A stretch of DNA of 64,000 bases from Kiritimatiellia bacterium (lineage in GTDB: Bacteria; Verrucomicrobiota; Kiritimatiellia; UBA8416; JABMPJ01). Location of the stretch: contig JASLOA010000038.1 in the NCBI GenBank assembly GCA_030745755.1, positions 1 to 64,000 on the forward strand, given 5' to 3'. A model generated the notes under the pieces. The model searched no databases and was not told where the DNA came from. It saw only the letters and a list, made by a program, of their open reading frames with translations. Shown here piece by piece: positions 8,317 to 17,378 of the stretch (the stretch's first letter is position 1; the number at the start of each line of letters is the position of its first letter). The position numbers and the translations under genes were made by a program.

Positions 8317-9375
8317 TCACGGGTATATGCCCGGTCTATCCAATCCTGCTGTCTCCTCAAGTCCGAAGAGCAGGTTCATGTTCTGTAAGGCCGATCCGGC
8401 CTGTCCCTTAACCAGATTGTCAATATACGAAACGACTCGCATCCGGCGCGTCCGCGCATCGACGCTGATGACGAGCTTGACACCGTTGGTGCCGCGCACA
8501 TGCATGGAGCCGATGGGGGCCGTGCTGGGGAACACCTGCACAAAGCGCTCACCCTCGTAGAAGTCGCGGTAGACGGCCAGCAGATCTTCTTCTGTGGCGT
8601 CATGGGCCAAGGTACCGTAGAGCGTCGACATGATGCCGCGGCAGACCGGGACGACCTGGGCCGTAAAGGTGACGATGACATCCTCTCCGGCCAGCAGCCC
8701 CAACTCCCGCTCAATTTCACAGACGTGCTGATGACCGGCGAGCTTATAGGCATTCATCATGTCGTAGCGGGCCGGGTAATGGAAGACGGCATGCGGCTTG
8801 CGTCCGGCACCCGAAACGCCGGTCTTGCAATCGCAGATGATGCTGTTGGGCGCAAGCAGACCGTCTTTGACAGCGGGCGCCAGGCCGACGATACAGCTGA
8901 CGGCAAAGCAGCCGGGATTTCCGACAATGCGCGTGTCTGCCGTTACCTCGCTACGATGCAGCTCGGGAATACCGTAGACCGCTTGCGGAAGCAGCTCCGG
9001 GGCTGCGTGCTCGGTTTCCAGGTCGATGCGGCTGGCGTACTCGGCATAGGCGGCGGCATCGTTGAACCGGAAGTCGCCACTGTAATCGATGATCCTGGCG
9101 CCTTTGTCGAGTTCCGCCGAGGCCAGCTTCATGCCGACCCGGTCAGGTGTGGCCATGAAGACCACGTCGGCTGGTGCAACGGCCTCTGGTGAGTCGGGTG
9201 CCACCACCACATTGTCTATGTGTCCCGACAGGTGCGGATAGAGATCGCTCAGTTTCGCGCCCGTATTCTCAACATCAACCAGGGCACCAATCTCAGCTCC
9301 CGGATGGCCGTGAAGCAGCTCCGAAATGCCAACTCCGCCATATCCACATGCCCCAATAATCTTCGCCTTAACCAT
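8317..9375 (-). CDS. argC: N-acetyl-gamma-glutamyl-phosphate reductase
   Basis: NADPH-dependent third step of arginine biosynthesis, reducing N-acetylglutamyl phosphate to the semialdehyde. The N-terminal Rossmann motif is 'KAKIIGACGYGGVGISELL'. The active-site Cys lies in 'RIVGNPGCFAVSCIVGLAP' and a typical dimerisation-domain segment in 'KTGVSGAGRKP'. AAGGAGAC before the ATG at 9375 (MVKAK) sets the start; the ORF track begins 17 codons too early. The product is 352 aa, usual for the type-1 enzyme. No other arg gene is in view, so the pathway genes appear dispersed. Confidence 0.95.
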   Translation of the reverse strand: MVKAKIIGACGYGGVGISELLHGHPGAEIGALVDVENTGAKLSDLYPHLSGHIDNVVVAPDSPEAVAPADVVFMATPDRVGMKLASAELDKGARIIDYSGDFRFNDAAAYAEYASRIDLETEHAAPELLPQAVYGIPELHRSEVTADTRIVGNPGCFAVSCIVGLAPAVKDGLLAPNSIICDCKTGVSGAGRKPHAVFHYPARYDMMNAYKLAGHQHVCEIERELGLLAGEDVIVTFTAQVVPVCRGIMSTLYGTLAHDATEEDLLAVYRDFYEGERFVQVFPSTAPIGSMHVRGTNGVKLVISVDARTRRMRVVSYIDNLVKGQAGSALQNMNLLFGLEETAGLDRPGIYP

Positions 9376-9497
9376 GACAGTCTCCTTAGCGCTCAGACTA
9401 TGCCGTCGCAGGGGGATGAATGTCAATCGCGGAGCCCGATTGCCGGTGGCGGAGAATCCTAATGCCCTGTCTCAGAATTGCGATTGCATAACGTGGG

Positions 9498-9571
9498 TGT
9501 CATCCCGAGCGAAGTCGAGGGATCTCTGCCACAAGATAGATATGAGATCCCTCGGCAAGCTCGGGATGACA
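9498..9571. repeat. Short palindromic repeat, GTCATyCCGAG family, copy 2
   Basis: TGTCATCCCGAGCGAAGTCGAGGGATCTC pairs with GAGATCCCTCGGCAAGCTCGGGATGACA across a short loop. It occupies the intergenic space upstream of argC. Confidence 0.8.
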
Positions 9572-9612
9572 AGAGCTCACACGTTCTGAGAGCTCATTTG
9601 TGTGCTCCAAGG

Positions 9613-10113
9613 CTAATACACCCCCCAGGAATGGACTTCCCGGATGGCTTTCTCGACCTGGGTGCGTATCGATTCGAGACTGTCGAGGGAGGCGGATTCC
9701 TCCAGTTCGTCGATCCAGCGGGCCATGCGACGGCGATGTTCGGTTTCGTCGGGCATCACGCGCCAGGTGCGGTCTTCCCATGCGAAGTACATCAGGTCGA
9801 TGCGATAGGCGTAGGGCTTCTCGAGATCACGTAGCATGATCGAAAGCATCGGTTCGCCGCAGCCGGCGGAGACGAGTATCCCCAGGAAACGCAGTTCGGC
9901 CTCCTGGGAAGAACTGAGATCAGGGACGGCCTGCGGGTCGAAGCTGAGCCAACCCTTCTCGTGCAGCCAGACGGCGGCCTGCCAGTTGAGGCCGATGCGT
10001 TCACACAGAACCGTGGGTGAAACAGGGCCCGTACTGACCCCCGCCATAGGAAACAGTGTGGCTCTCCGTGCAGGATCATCATGTACACGTACCCGTTCAA
10101 CTTCGTAAGCCAT
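9613..10113 (-). CDS. Unknown protein with a MerR-like N-terminal segment
   Basis: From MAYEVERVRV the protein is 166 aa. The stretch 'TVLCERIGLNWQAAVWLHEKGWLSFDP' followed by 'SSSQEAELRFLGILVSAGC' loosely recalls the helix-turn-helix plus wing layout of MerR-type regulators. The match is weak and I would not assign a function. The C-terminal half is helical and acidic-basic ('ETEHRRRMARWIDELEESASLDSLESI'). The longer ORF from 10311 has no better start and would run into the addA 3' end. It lies about 150 bases downstream of addA on the same strand. Confidence 0.62.
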   Translation of the reverse strand: MAYEVERVRVHDDPARRATLFPMAGVSTGPVSPTVLCERIGLNWQAAVWLHEKGWLSFDPQAVPDLSSSQEAELRFLGILVSAGCGEPMLSIMLRDLEKPYAYRIDLMYFAWEDRTWRVMPDETEHRRRMARWIDELEESASLDSLESIRTQVEKAIREVHSWGVY

Positions 10114-10262
10114 GTCAAAACCCCAGTATTTGCACGCTGCCAGACCGTCGAATTGTAGCCATTGCGGGCAGCTGTGAAAAGAAGATTTCAATAACATCAA
10201 ATGCCGTGAAGTCACCTTCATCTCTTGTTCGCAGGTGTGACCCTCCGTCTGGTCACCATGAA

Positions 10263-13200
10263 TCAGGAGACATCCACCACGCGGCCGGGACGTGTGAAGA
10301 TGAGCGCGCATGTTATCTGCTCTGGGGCAAGGGCTAGAATCCGTGAGAGCGCTTCTGCATAAATGGAGAGCTGCTCGCGGTGGCGCTCGAGTGCACTTTC
10401 TATATCGCTGTCGCTCGTGACGCGGTCACTCTTGTAATCGAGAATGGTGGCGCCCGTCGGGGTTCCGCTTGCGTCAAGCGTGATGGCGACGCGATCGAAC
10501 ACGCCGCTGACCAGACGCTCCTGGCGCACGAAATGAAAACGCTTCTCGCGCCACAGACGGGCGTTGCTGTCGGGCCTGGTCAGCGCGTTGCGTACCTCCG
10601 GTGACTCAGTGGCGCCGCGGAACTGGGTGATGGTGTCACGGGCCACGTCTGCCGAGACCGTCGTCGACGTTTCCCAGTCGGTAATGATGCTCTCAATGTC
10701 CGCATCGTCAATCCACTCAATGCGCTCGAAGAGCTCGTGTATCGCGCTACCAAAATCCAGGACATTCCTGGCTTCTTCGTCAAACAGCCAGGCGGCACGG
10801 CGCGGCGTGGTGTCGCCACCAGAGGGCTCAAGGCGCTGAAGAGGTCGCAGAGAAGACGTCGCAACAGGCGAGGGAGTGCCTTCCTGTGGCTCGCCAGAGG
10901 TCGCGTCGGGCTGAGGCGAAAGCGCGTAGTCTGTGTACCAGTCGCGGCGTCCACAGGCGTAGAGCTGAAGGGCAGGGGTGTCGGCAATCGTAATGGCTTC
11001 CTCATCGCCGGCGAGTTGCTGTTTGACAAACGCGCTGGCCGTGAAGCTCTTGGCCGTGGCGCCAGCGTAGCTGGTGACCAGGTAGAGCGCCCGCTTGGCC
11101 CGCGTGGCAGCAACGTAGAGTACGCACAGGTTCTCGAAACAGGATTCCGCATCGGCCTGCTCCACCGTCCGGGCCAGGGTCGAGTCGGCCTCGGCGACCA
11201 GGCGGTTTGGCAGTGAGAGGACCCAGTCAGGTTGCCGTGTTTGCGGATGCCGGCCCAGTAGGACGCTGCGGCGGGAATCCCGTGTGATATCGCTTCCATC
11301 CAGCTCGGGCACGATCACAATATCGAAACCGAGTCCCTTGGACTGGTGGATCGTCATGACGCGAACCGCACCCGGGGTCGGTGAGGAGGGGAGCGAATAG
11401 CTCTCGACGTAGCGACGAAAGGCGTCCGGATCACGCTCGGTGGTACGATCGAATAGGATGGCGGCCTCCACCAGGACGTCGAGGCAGTAACTGCCGTAAG
11501 CATCCAGCGGGCAGGCCGCGTCAATATAGCCACCCCATGTGCGTATGAAGGCTGCAAACCCGAGGATGTGGATCTCGGATAGTAGGGCTCTTGAAAGTGA
11601 ATCTTGGATGAGTCCTTTGCGCCGCAGGTGAAGATGGAGGGGGCTCATCTGGATATGCCGCCAGGCCAACGTGTCACCGGGGTGGACCGCGAATGCCATG
11701 AGGGCAAGGATGAGTGCCACCACGCCGTTCTCGTGCAGTGTGGCTTTTCCTTCGTGAGTGACGGGAATATCCGGGCACGCCTCTCTCAGCAGATCGACCA
11801 GGTGACGTCCTGTCTTGTTGGTCCGAACCAGGATGGCCGTTTCCAATCCGCGCCGAACCGGGTCGATCTCCCGGAGCAGTGCGGCAACCGTTGCATAGCG
11901 GTCGCCGGCTGTCGGTTTCTTCTGTCCCTCGCCACATTCGGGTTCAAGCAACATCGAGACACCGGACACTTCGCTCAAGTGTGGGGCACAATCGTGCAGA
12001 TGCCAGGTGCGTTCCCACTGCTGGTGTACTGCTGGTGGCAGGCGGTCATCCGGCAGGGCGTCGAAAAGAGCGTTCACCGTTTCGATGACGGGTGGAGCTG
12101 ATCGATAGGACGTCGCCAGCGGCATCTCGCTGATGCGCTTGCCGTAATCGGCCAGGATCTCGCCAAAGAGGTGCGGATTGCCGCCGCGCCACCCGTAGAT
12201 GGCCTGTTTGACATCTCCCACGTAGAAGAAGCTGCGGGTGTTGCTACTGTCCTGCAGCAGTTCATCGACCAGGTTGCGCAGAACCGCCCACTGCAAATCG
12301 CTTGTGTCTTGGAACTCATCCAGTAGCCAGTGGTCCAGGGCGCAATCGAGTCGGTAGTCGATGTAGAGGCGTCCCTCGGTTCCCGCCATTCGGCTCAGGC
12401 AGGCTCCCGCGTTAAAGCGGTTTGATTCGGTCAGCAGATACTGTGCATCGGCGAAGGTCATGCTGCCGGAGCGTCGCATGAGAGCGTCGTAGTGCACCTC
12501 GAACAGGTCAAGCAGGTGGTGGATGCCGGCCGTGCGGCGCAACGCTTTGCGCAGTTCGATTCCCAGCATGTGTCGAAGTACGGTCAGCAGGTTGCGGCAC
12601 ATCTCGGAGTCAAACTGGCACGTCCGCTTCCCGTATGTGACCGCCAGTTCACCACGGGCCAGTTCATCCAGTTGTGCCATGATTCGCGGCATGATCGTGC
12701 CGCGAGAGAAGACGCTGTCCCAGCGCGAGGCCGGGGTGTGGGCAGCGGCGCTGCCAACGATCTTCAGCAGCCCTTCCTCGAACTTGGCTGGCCAGTTACG
12801 GGCTGTGATCTGGTCGCTCAACTCCTGCGCCGCACGTGTAACGTTCTGTGTAGGGGTCAGCCAGGGCGATCCCTGTGGCCAGATGTGGCCTTCATCGCCC
12901 CACGCCATCGCATCGGAAAGTACCTGGTAGACGTCGCGGTAGTCCTGCACGAAGGCGTGCAGGCTGCGCTCCATGTTCTTTTCTTCTGTACCGTAGGTGG
13001 CCTGCTTGAACGCTTCGAAAAACTCGGTCTGGATGGCGTCGCTAACCGAAAGTGGATTGAAGATGCGATCCAGAACGCGCTCACGCATTTGCATGGCATC
13101 ACTGCTGTCTTGATCCAACATCTGGAAATCGGGCGGGAGCCCGAGCTCGGTGGGAAACGCCCGAAGGACGCCGACGATGAAGCTGTCCAGCGTTCCAATA

Positions 13201-13502
13201 TGCAGCCGCGGCAAGCAGTCCATAAGGGAGCGCAGGGCTGCAATGAAGGTGTCTGGATCGACGTCAGGCAGGCCGATACGCTTGCCCACCGCAGTGGCAT
13301 CCTCGGCTGAATGGGCCGCGTCGCAGAGATGAACCACGATGCGGTCGAATATTTCCCCAGCCGCCTTACGCGAGAAGGTCAGGGCAGCGATGCGATCAGG
13401 AGGGACCCCCCCCGCCAACAGGCGCACAAATCGGTCGGCAAGCTGGAAGGTCTTGCCTGAACCGGCCGAAGCCGAAATCGCCATGTGCCCAAGAGGTTTC
13501 AT
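10263..13502 (-). CDS. addA: AddA-type UvrD helicase / exonuclease subunit
   Basis: Helicase-nuclease subunit that resects double-strand ends for RecA loading. The Walker A motif is 'ISASAGSGKTFQLADRFV' at the N-terminus. Walker B/motif II is 'LLDEFQDTSDLQW' and motif III includes 'FYVGDVKQAIYGWRGG'. Later motifs include 'VMTIHQSKGLGFDIVIVPEL' and 'NLCVLYVAATRAKRALYLV'. The C-terminal RecB-like nuclease is visible as 'VSGVFDRVAITL...ILDYKSDR'. At 1079 aa it fits AddA. The ATG overlaps the addB stop codon (ATGA), so the two subunits are translationally coupled. RecB is the alternative, but the AddB-like partner argues for AddAB. Confidence 0.92.
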   Translation of the reverse strand: MKPLGHMAISASAGSGKTFQLADRFVRLLAGGVPPDRIAALTFSRKAAGEIFDRIVVHLCDAAHSAEDATAVGKRIGLPDVDPDTFIAALRSLMDCLPRLHIGTLDSFIVGVLRAFPTELGLPPDFQMLDQDSSDAMQMRERVLDRIFNPLSVSDAIQTEFFEAFKQATYGTEEKNMERSLHAFVQDYRDVYQVLSDAMAWGDEGHIWPQGSPWLTPTQNVTRAAQELSDQITARNWPAKFEEGLLKIVGSAAAHTPASRWDSVFSRGTIMPRIMAQLDELARGELAVTYGKRTCQFDSEMCRNLLTVLRHMLGIELRKALRRTAGIHHLLDLFEVHYDALMRRSGSMTFADAQYLLTESNRFNAGACLSRMAGTEGRLYIDYRLDCALDHWLLDEFQDTSDLQWAVLRNLVDELLQDSSNTRSFFYVGDVKQAIYGWRGGNPHLFGEILADYGKRISEMPLATSYRSAPPVIETVNALFDALPDDRLPPAVHQQWERTWHLHDCAPHLSEVSGVSMLLEPECGEGQKKPTAGDRYATVAALLREIDPVRRGLETAILVRTNKTGRHLVDLLREACPDIPVTHEGKATLHENGVVALILALMAFAVHPGDTLAWRHIQMSPLHLHLRRKGLIQDSLSRALLSEIHILGFAAFIRTWGGYIDAACPLDAYGSYCLDVLVEAAILFDRTTERDPDAFRRYVESYSLPSSPTPGAVRVMTIHQSKGLGFDIVIVPELDGSDITRDSRRSVLLGRHPQTRQPDWVLSLPNRLVAEADSTLARTVEQADAESCFENLCVLYVAATRAKRALYLVTSYAGATAKSFTASAFVKQQLAGDEEAITIADTPALQLYACGRRDWYTDYALSPQPDATSGEPQEGTPSPVATSSLRPLQRLEPSGGDTTPRRAAWLFDEEARNVLDFGSAIHELFERIEWIDDADIESIITDWETSTTVSADVARDTITQFRGATESPEVRNALTRPDSNARLWREKRFHFVRQERLVSGVFDRVAITLDASGTPTGATILDYKSDRVTSDSDIESALERHREQLSIYAEALSRILALAPEQITCALIFTRPGRVVDVS

Positions 13503-16264
13503 TCTTTAATCGCCGTCCATCCATCGATGCCGTCGTGGAAGAGTGATTCAAAGTCGTCGTAGGTGAGCGTCTCGGCGGGTGGCCAGAAGACGCCGTTCTG
13601 AATCTGTGTGGCAATGGCCTCGGCGGAGAAGAGTGCGGCGGATGCCAGGTCGGCATCAAATGTAGGCCAGGGCTCAAGGGCGGTTTCGGAGACGGCGCGT
13701 GGCAGGCAGAAATAGGCCGGCTCAGGCGGCTCCTCGGCATCGGTGACTCCGAGGAGTGCGTATAGCGGCAACTGCAAATCGATCCACCGTTTCTCTTTGC
13801 CCGCCACGGTCACTTGGGCGTAGTCGGGCGTATCGTCACGTAGCGAAGCCAGGTGGGCCTGGACCGGGCGCGCGGGTGTGTCGGACGTCTTGTAATCGAT
13901 GACCCGCAGCGCGCCCGTATCGCGGTGACGGTCGATCCTGTCGATCTTGCCTCTCACGGTCAGGCCGCCAAAGTCTGCTGTGAAGGCCTGTTCCGCCTCA
14001 ATAATCTCCCAGCCCTCTGCGGCCAGTGTTGCCTGGACCCGTGCCGCGGCTTCGAGTCGCTGCTGAGCAGCATGCAGCGCCATCCGAATGGGCAGGGACG
14101 GTGCGTGGCCGTACTGACGTTCAATCCAATGCTCGGCACGGGCAGTGAGGAAGTCAGCGATCAGGCGCGCGTCGGTTGAGGTGCGGAGATCCGGGTTCTC
14201 GCCCATGCGCTGGAGGGCGTCGTGGACCAGGATGCCGAAGTCGAGCGTATCCGGAGCGCGTTTAGTATCATCCTGGCTCTCCATGCGCAGCACGTACGTG
14301 AGGTAGAAGCGGAACGGGCAAGCCAGGTAACTGCGAAATGCCGTCACGGAAACGGTGCGTGGGGGCTTGAGTGGGGCCGTCAGGTTCGGGTCGAGACCGA
14401 AGCTCGTGGTGGCAGCGGGCCTGACGCGTGCGGACGAGACGTCGCTGAAGAGGTGCTGTGCACGTGTGGCAAGTTCACTGTCTTCGCATTGGAGAAGCAG
14501 GCGCGAGGGGCGGAGCGGGTCGCCGCTGTCGGACACCTTTCCGGCGATAAGCCACGTGCTACCTGACTCCTGCCGAGAAGCGATGATGCCCTGCAGGAGA
14601 AACGCATCACGCGCAAGCAGATCGGCATCGCAACGCATACCAAGCGTGGCACGCAAGGTGTCAGTCAAGAAGGGGTCGGCGGCGGAGGCGGAGGGCACGG
14701 CGCCTTCATTGACGCCGGCAATAACAAGGCGAGGGGCCGGATTCCATGCCAGCTCCAGCCACCCGTCCAGATCCATCGCCTCAATCCCGCGTTCGCGATG
14801 GTAGCCCGCTTCGCCGAGACGCCGACCCAGGAGCAAGGCGGCCGTGCGGTGCGAGAGCTCGGAGGTGGATTCGGCATCGCTCAATTCATGGATGGCCTTG
14901 TCGATCTCACGCGCCGCCCGTTCGAACTCATCATCTTCGGCCAACCCCGCCGTGATCGTCTTGTGTTCAAGAACGGCTTTTAAGAAAGAACGCAGATTCA
15001 TCGCCAGGGAGGAGCCCTTCTGCGGCAGTAGGGCGCCGAGCCAGTCGAGCGTCTGCTTTAGAGGTTGTGGTGCATCGTTGGCCGCAAGCCAGTGCCGAAC
15101 GGCGGCAAGGTCCCATGGCAGTCGTTCGTTCTGAAGATCGTCCAGCTGCCGCAGTAGGGCGGCAGCGTGCCCCTCCTCCTGGTCGTCCAGATGGGCGAGC
15201 AGGTCGGGTTGACGGAGCAGGCAGGCCAGGGAGGCATAGCTGCGGTCGGTGACAAGGTTTAGCCACGCCGTAACGAGATGATAGAGCGGATGCTCGCGTA
15301 GGGGTTTATCGGCCGGATCGAATGCGGTTCCGCCCCGCTGCTGGATGGCGGCTTGTAGATGCGGGACGAGCCCGCGGTCCGGCGTGCCAATAGCCGCGCT
15401 GTGGGCATCCTCAAGGAACAGGTCGACCGCTGTCGCGGCCTGGTCCGGTGAGGTGGCGGCTAGCTTGATGTGGGTGTCGGGGGAGGGGATGTCGATCGGG
15501 CGCTTGGTCCAGGTGGCGGGCAGAGGGCGCCCCCACGTGTCGAAGGCATCGGCAAGGGTCTCCGGCGCGGCAACAAGGATCTCGATCTGCACGTGCTCAG
15601 CCAACTGTTCCAGTACCCGTCGTGCCGGTGCAGTGGGATCGGGCACGGCGGCAACAACAATGCGGTTAATCGCATCATCGCATTCGGGGTTCTCCATTGC
15701 GGCCAGTTGCGTGCGGCAAGGGTCGTGCAACCCGCCCTGGGCAAGTGCGTCGAGATAGGCGGCCTCAAGCGTGGCGAGATCTTGCCACCGTTCAAGTTCC
15801 ACCAGGTCGTCAGCCCGTTCATGCACAAGTTCATGAATGGTGAGTCCTGCTTCGAGCAGGGCGTGACGAAGATCCTCAACCATGGACGCGAAGCGAAGCG
15901 CCCATTCGGCGTCTGTATCGGCGGGGGGAGACGGAAGCAGGCCGGTCAGTGTGGTGGGGTCGGTCGCTGAGAGCAGTGTAACCCAACAGGCCTGCACATC
16001 GAGTGATCCTGCGACGGGCAGAGATGTCGCAGAACGCAGAAGCACGGAGGGGGTGATAACCTGGCAGGATAGCAGCGCGGTGCCGGCCTCGGCACAACGG
16101 AGGGCAAGCGCATCGGTCAGGCGTCGCCCGGCCTGGCGCGTGGGGGCCAGGATGAGGGTGAAGGACAGATCAACCGGCTCGCCAGGAGGTGCCGGGATGA
16201 TGAAATCACGCACCGCTTCAACAAGGGGGCGGTCCCATCCCAGGAAATGGCGTGTCAGCGGCAT
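13499..16264 (-). CDS. addB: AddB-type exonuclease subunit (PD-(D/E)XK)
   Basis: Partner of AddA. The C-terminal third holds a RecB-family nuclease: 'YLACPFRFYLTYVLRM' near the entry, 'LDFGILVHDALQRM', and 'TVRGKIDRIDRHRDTGALRVIDYKTSD' (the GxxDRxD...DYK signature), then 'QLPLYALL'. The N-terminal part is a degenerate helicase fold: 'LILAPTRQAGRRL' sits where a Walker A would be but lacks GKT. The usual AddB iron-sulfur cysteine set near the C-terminus is not evident; the end reads 'GVFWPPAETLTYDDFESLF' with no Cys cluster. At 921 aa it is shorter than Bacillus AddB. Confidence 0.88.
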   Translation of the reverse strand: MPLTRHFLGWDRPLVEAVRDFIIPAPPGEPVDLSFTLILAPTRQAGRRLTDALALRCAEAGTALLSCQVITPSVLLRSATSLPVAGSLDVQACWVTLLSATDPTTLTGLLPSPPADTDAEWALRFASMVEDLRHALLEAGLTIHELVHERADDLVELERWQDLATLEAAYLDALAQGGLHDPCRTQLAAMENPECDDAINRIVVAAVPDPTAPARRVLEQLAEHVQIEILVAAPETLADAFDTWGRPLPATWTKRPIDIPSPDTHIKLAATSPDQAATAVDLFLEDAHSAAIGTPDRGLVPHLQAAIQQRGGTAFDPADKPLREHPLYHLVTAWLNLVTDRSYASLACLLRQPDLLAHLDDQEEGHAAALLRQLDDLQNERLPWDLAAVRHWLAANDAPQPLKQTLDWLGALLPQKGSSLAMNLRSFLKAVLEHKTITAGLAEDDEFERAAREIDKAIHELSDAESTSELSHRTAALLLGRRLGEAGYHRERGIEAMDLDGWLELAWNPAPRLVIAGVNEGAVPSASAADPFLTDTLRATLGMRCDADLLARDAFLLQGIIASRQESGSTWLIAGKVSDSGDPLRPSRLLLQCEDSELATRAQHLFSDVSSARVRPAATTSFGLDPNLTAPLKPPRTVSVTAFRSYLACPFRFYLTYVLRMESQDDTKRAPDTLDFGILVHDALQRMGENPDLRTSTDARLIADFLTARAEHWIERQYGHAPSLPIRMALHAAQQRLEAAARVQATLAAEGWEIIEAEQAFTADFGGLTVRGKIDRIDRHRDTGALRVIDYKTSDTPARPVQAHLASLRDDTPDYAQVTVAGKEKRWIDLQLPLYALLGVTDAEEPPEPAYFCLPRAVSETALEPWPTFDADLASAALFSAEAIATQIQNGVFWPPAETLTYDDFESLFHDGIDGWTAIKE

Positions 16265-16362
16265 GTGGTGAGAATAGAGAGAGCGGCATTCAAAGGGAAG
16301 TCAAACCGTGTGCAGTGTCGTGGTGCGATGCGATACGACTACTGCTAGAAGCCCCGACTGAC

Positions 16363-16803
16363 TCAGAGAGCCAGCTTGATCTCCATGTCTGGGTAGTCAA
16401 TCGTTAAGACGAAATGATCAAGACAGTTGGCAACACCAAGCAAAGCAGGGATCTCTGTTGGAACGCATGAGATCAACATGTTCTCGAATGACGCGAATAC
16501 GTCACTGAGATCTGGCGTGAGAATACTGATGTCGAATGTATGCAGGTATACATCGGTTGCCCCTGAAACTCCAACGGTCGTCTCCGACATCACGTTGTCG
16601 CCCTGGAAGTTGTGCCCCAGATCGACGGCGAGAGATTCAGGGAAAGCGCAATGATCTGCCCCGGTGTCCACAAGCGCGTACACAACCGCCGACAGACCCG
16701 AATGCGGATTGGAGATTCTCACCGGCAGATAAGTGGAAGGCGGGCGAACAATACTGCCCGCCTGATCTGAGAAGGAGACAAAGGGATAGGTGCATTCAGG
16801 CAT
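16363..16803 (-). CDS. Retropepsin-like aspartic protease
   Basis: A 146-residue clan AA aspartic protease. The active-site triad is 'VDTGAD' (Asp46), preceded by 'VYAL'. Later features include 'VSGATDVYLHTFDISI' and 'ALLGVANCLDHFVLTIDYPDMEI', matching the hydrophobic-hydrophobic-Gly pattern before the last strand of such folds. Like retroviral protease it would need to dimerise. It lies 10 bases downstream of a 63-residue gene and is probably co-transcribed with it. Bacterial members are mostly uncharacterised, so the substrate is unknown. Confidence 0.82.
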   Translation of the reverse strand: MPECTYPFVSFSDQAGSIVRPPSTYLPVRISNPHSGLSAVVYALVDTGADHCAFPESLAVDLGHNFQGDNVMSETTVGVSGATDVYLHTFDISILTPDLSDVFASFENMLISCVPTEIPALLGVANCLDHFVLTIDYPDMEIKLAL

Positions 16804-16813
16804 GAGACACTTG

Positions 16814-17005
16814 TCAGAAAATGTGGGTCACGTTCTTCTTGGGCACCATAACCAAAAGGGGTTCCTTGTTGCCCAGTGCTTTTCTGGCCTTCTTCATGAC
16901 CGGCCCGATCTTTCGACCGGAAGCGACCGGTTTCATGCGCTTGTCGGCCGTAAAGGCGGCAACGCGGCTCTGCGCCGAAGGAACTGTGATTGTCAGTGGT
17001 TTCAT
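16814..17005 (-). CDS. Small basic protein, partner of the retropepsin-like gene
   Basis: 63 residues: 'MKPLTITVPSAQSRVAAFTADKRMKPVASG' and a Lys-rich C-terminal half. AGGAGCG lies about 8 bases before the ATG. The short spacing to the protease gene implies one operon. The layout of a small gene followed by a small enzyme resembles antitoxin-toxin modules, but no family is recognised. It could equally be the protease's substrate or chaperone. Confidence 0.6.
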   Translation of the reverse strand: MKPLTITVPSAQSRVAAFTADKRMKPVASGRKIGPVMKKARKALGNKEPLLVMVPKKNVTHIF

Positions 17006-17189
17006 TGTAATCGCTCCTATCTACCCGTGCTCAGAACTGATCCTATGCCTCTCTTGTGGCTGAGTCCAGCATAAGCCGTACTCGTCCGTTCTAATCCGTG
17101 ATACGGCGCCCCCTATGCTTCTCCATGGAATGACATTGCTACACAGGGCTCCATAACGGACGGGGAGATCGGGGGTGGACCAAGCGACT

Positions 17190-17378
17190 TCAGAAGCTGA
17201 AACCGAGAACACGAATGGCGAAGCGGGTGGTGAGCCCGAGTAGGATCAGGCCCAGCAGCAGTGTCAACGCTAGCTGCTCGTGCGGGGTGAGGCCGAGACA
17301 GGCTTTGAAGACGGCACGTGCCTGGCCGGCGATGTCATCCCCGATACGGAGCAGGCGTTTGCGGAATCGCGAGTTCAC
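17190..17378 (-). CDS. Small membrane protein downstream of leuS
   Basis: 62 residues with a basic N-terminus and a hydrophobic helix near residues 33-57 ('[24 protein letters not shown]'). The GTG start overlaps the leuS stop codon (GTGA), so coupled translation is likely. The pattern '[19 protein letters not shown]' resembles the membrane-anchoring start of ComEA-like helix-hairpin-helix proteins, but no HhH domain follows. Function unknown. Confidence 0.6.
   Translation of the reverse strand: MNSRFRKRLLRIGDDIAGQARAVFKACLGLTPHEQLALTLLLGLILLGLTTRFAIRVLGFSF

Noticed and set aside
12492-13310. 272-codon plus-strand ORF inside addA
   Set aside because: Antisense to helicase motifs, composition typical of a shadow in GC-rich DNA.
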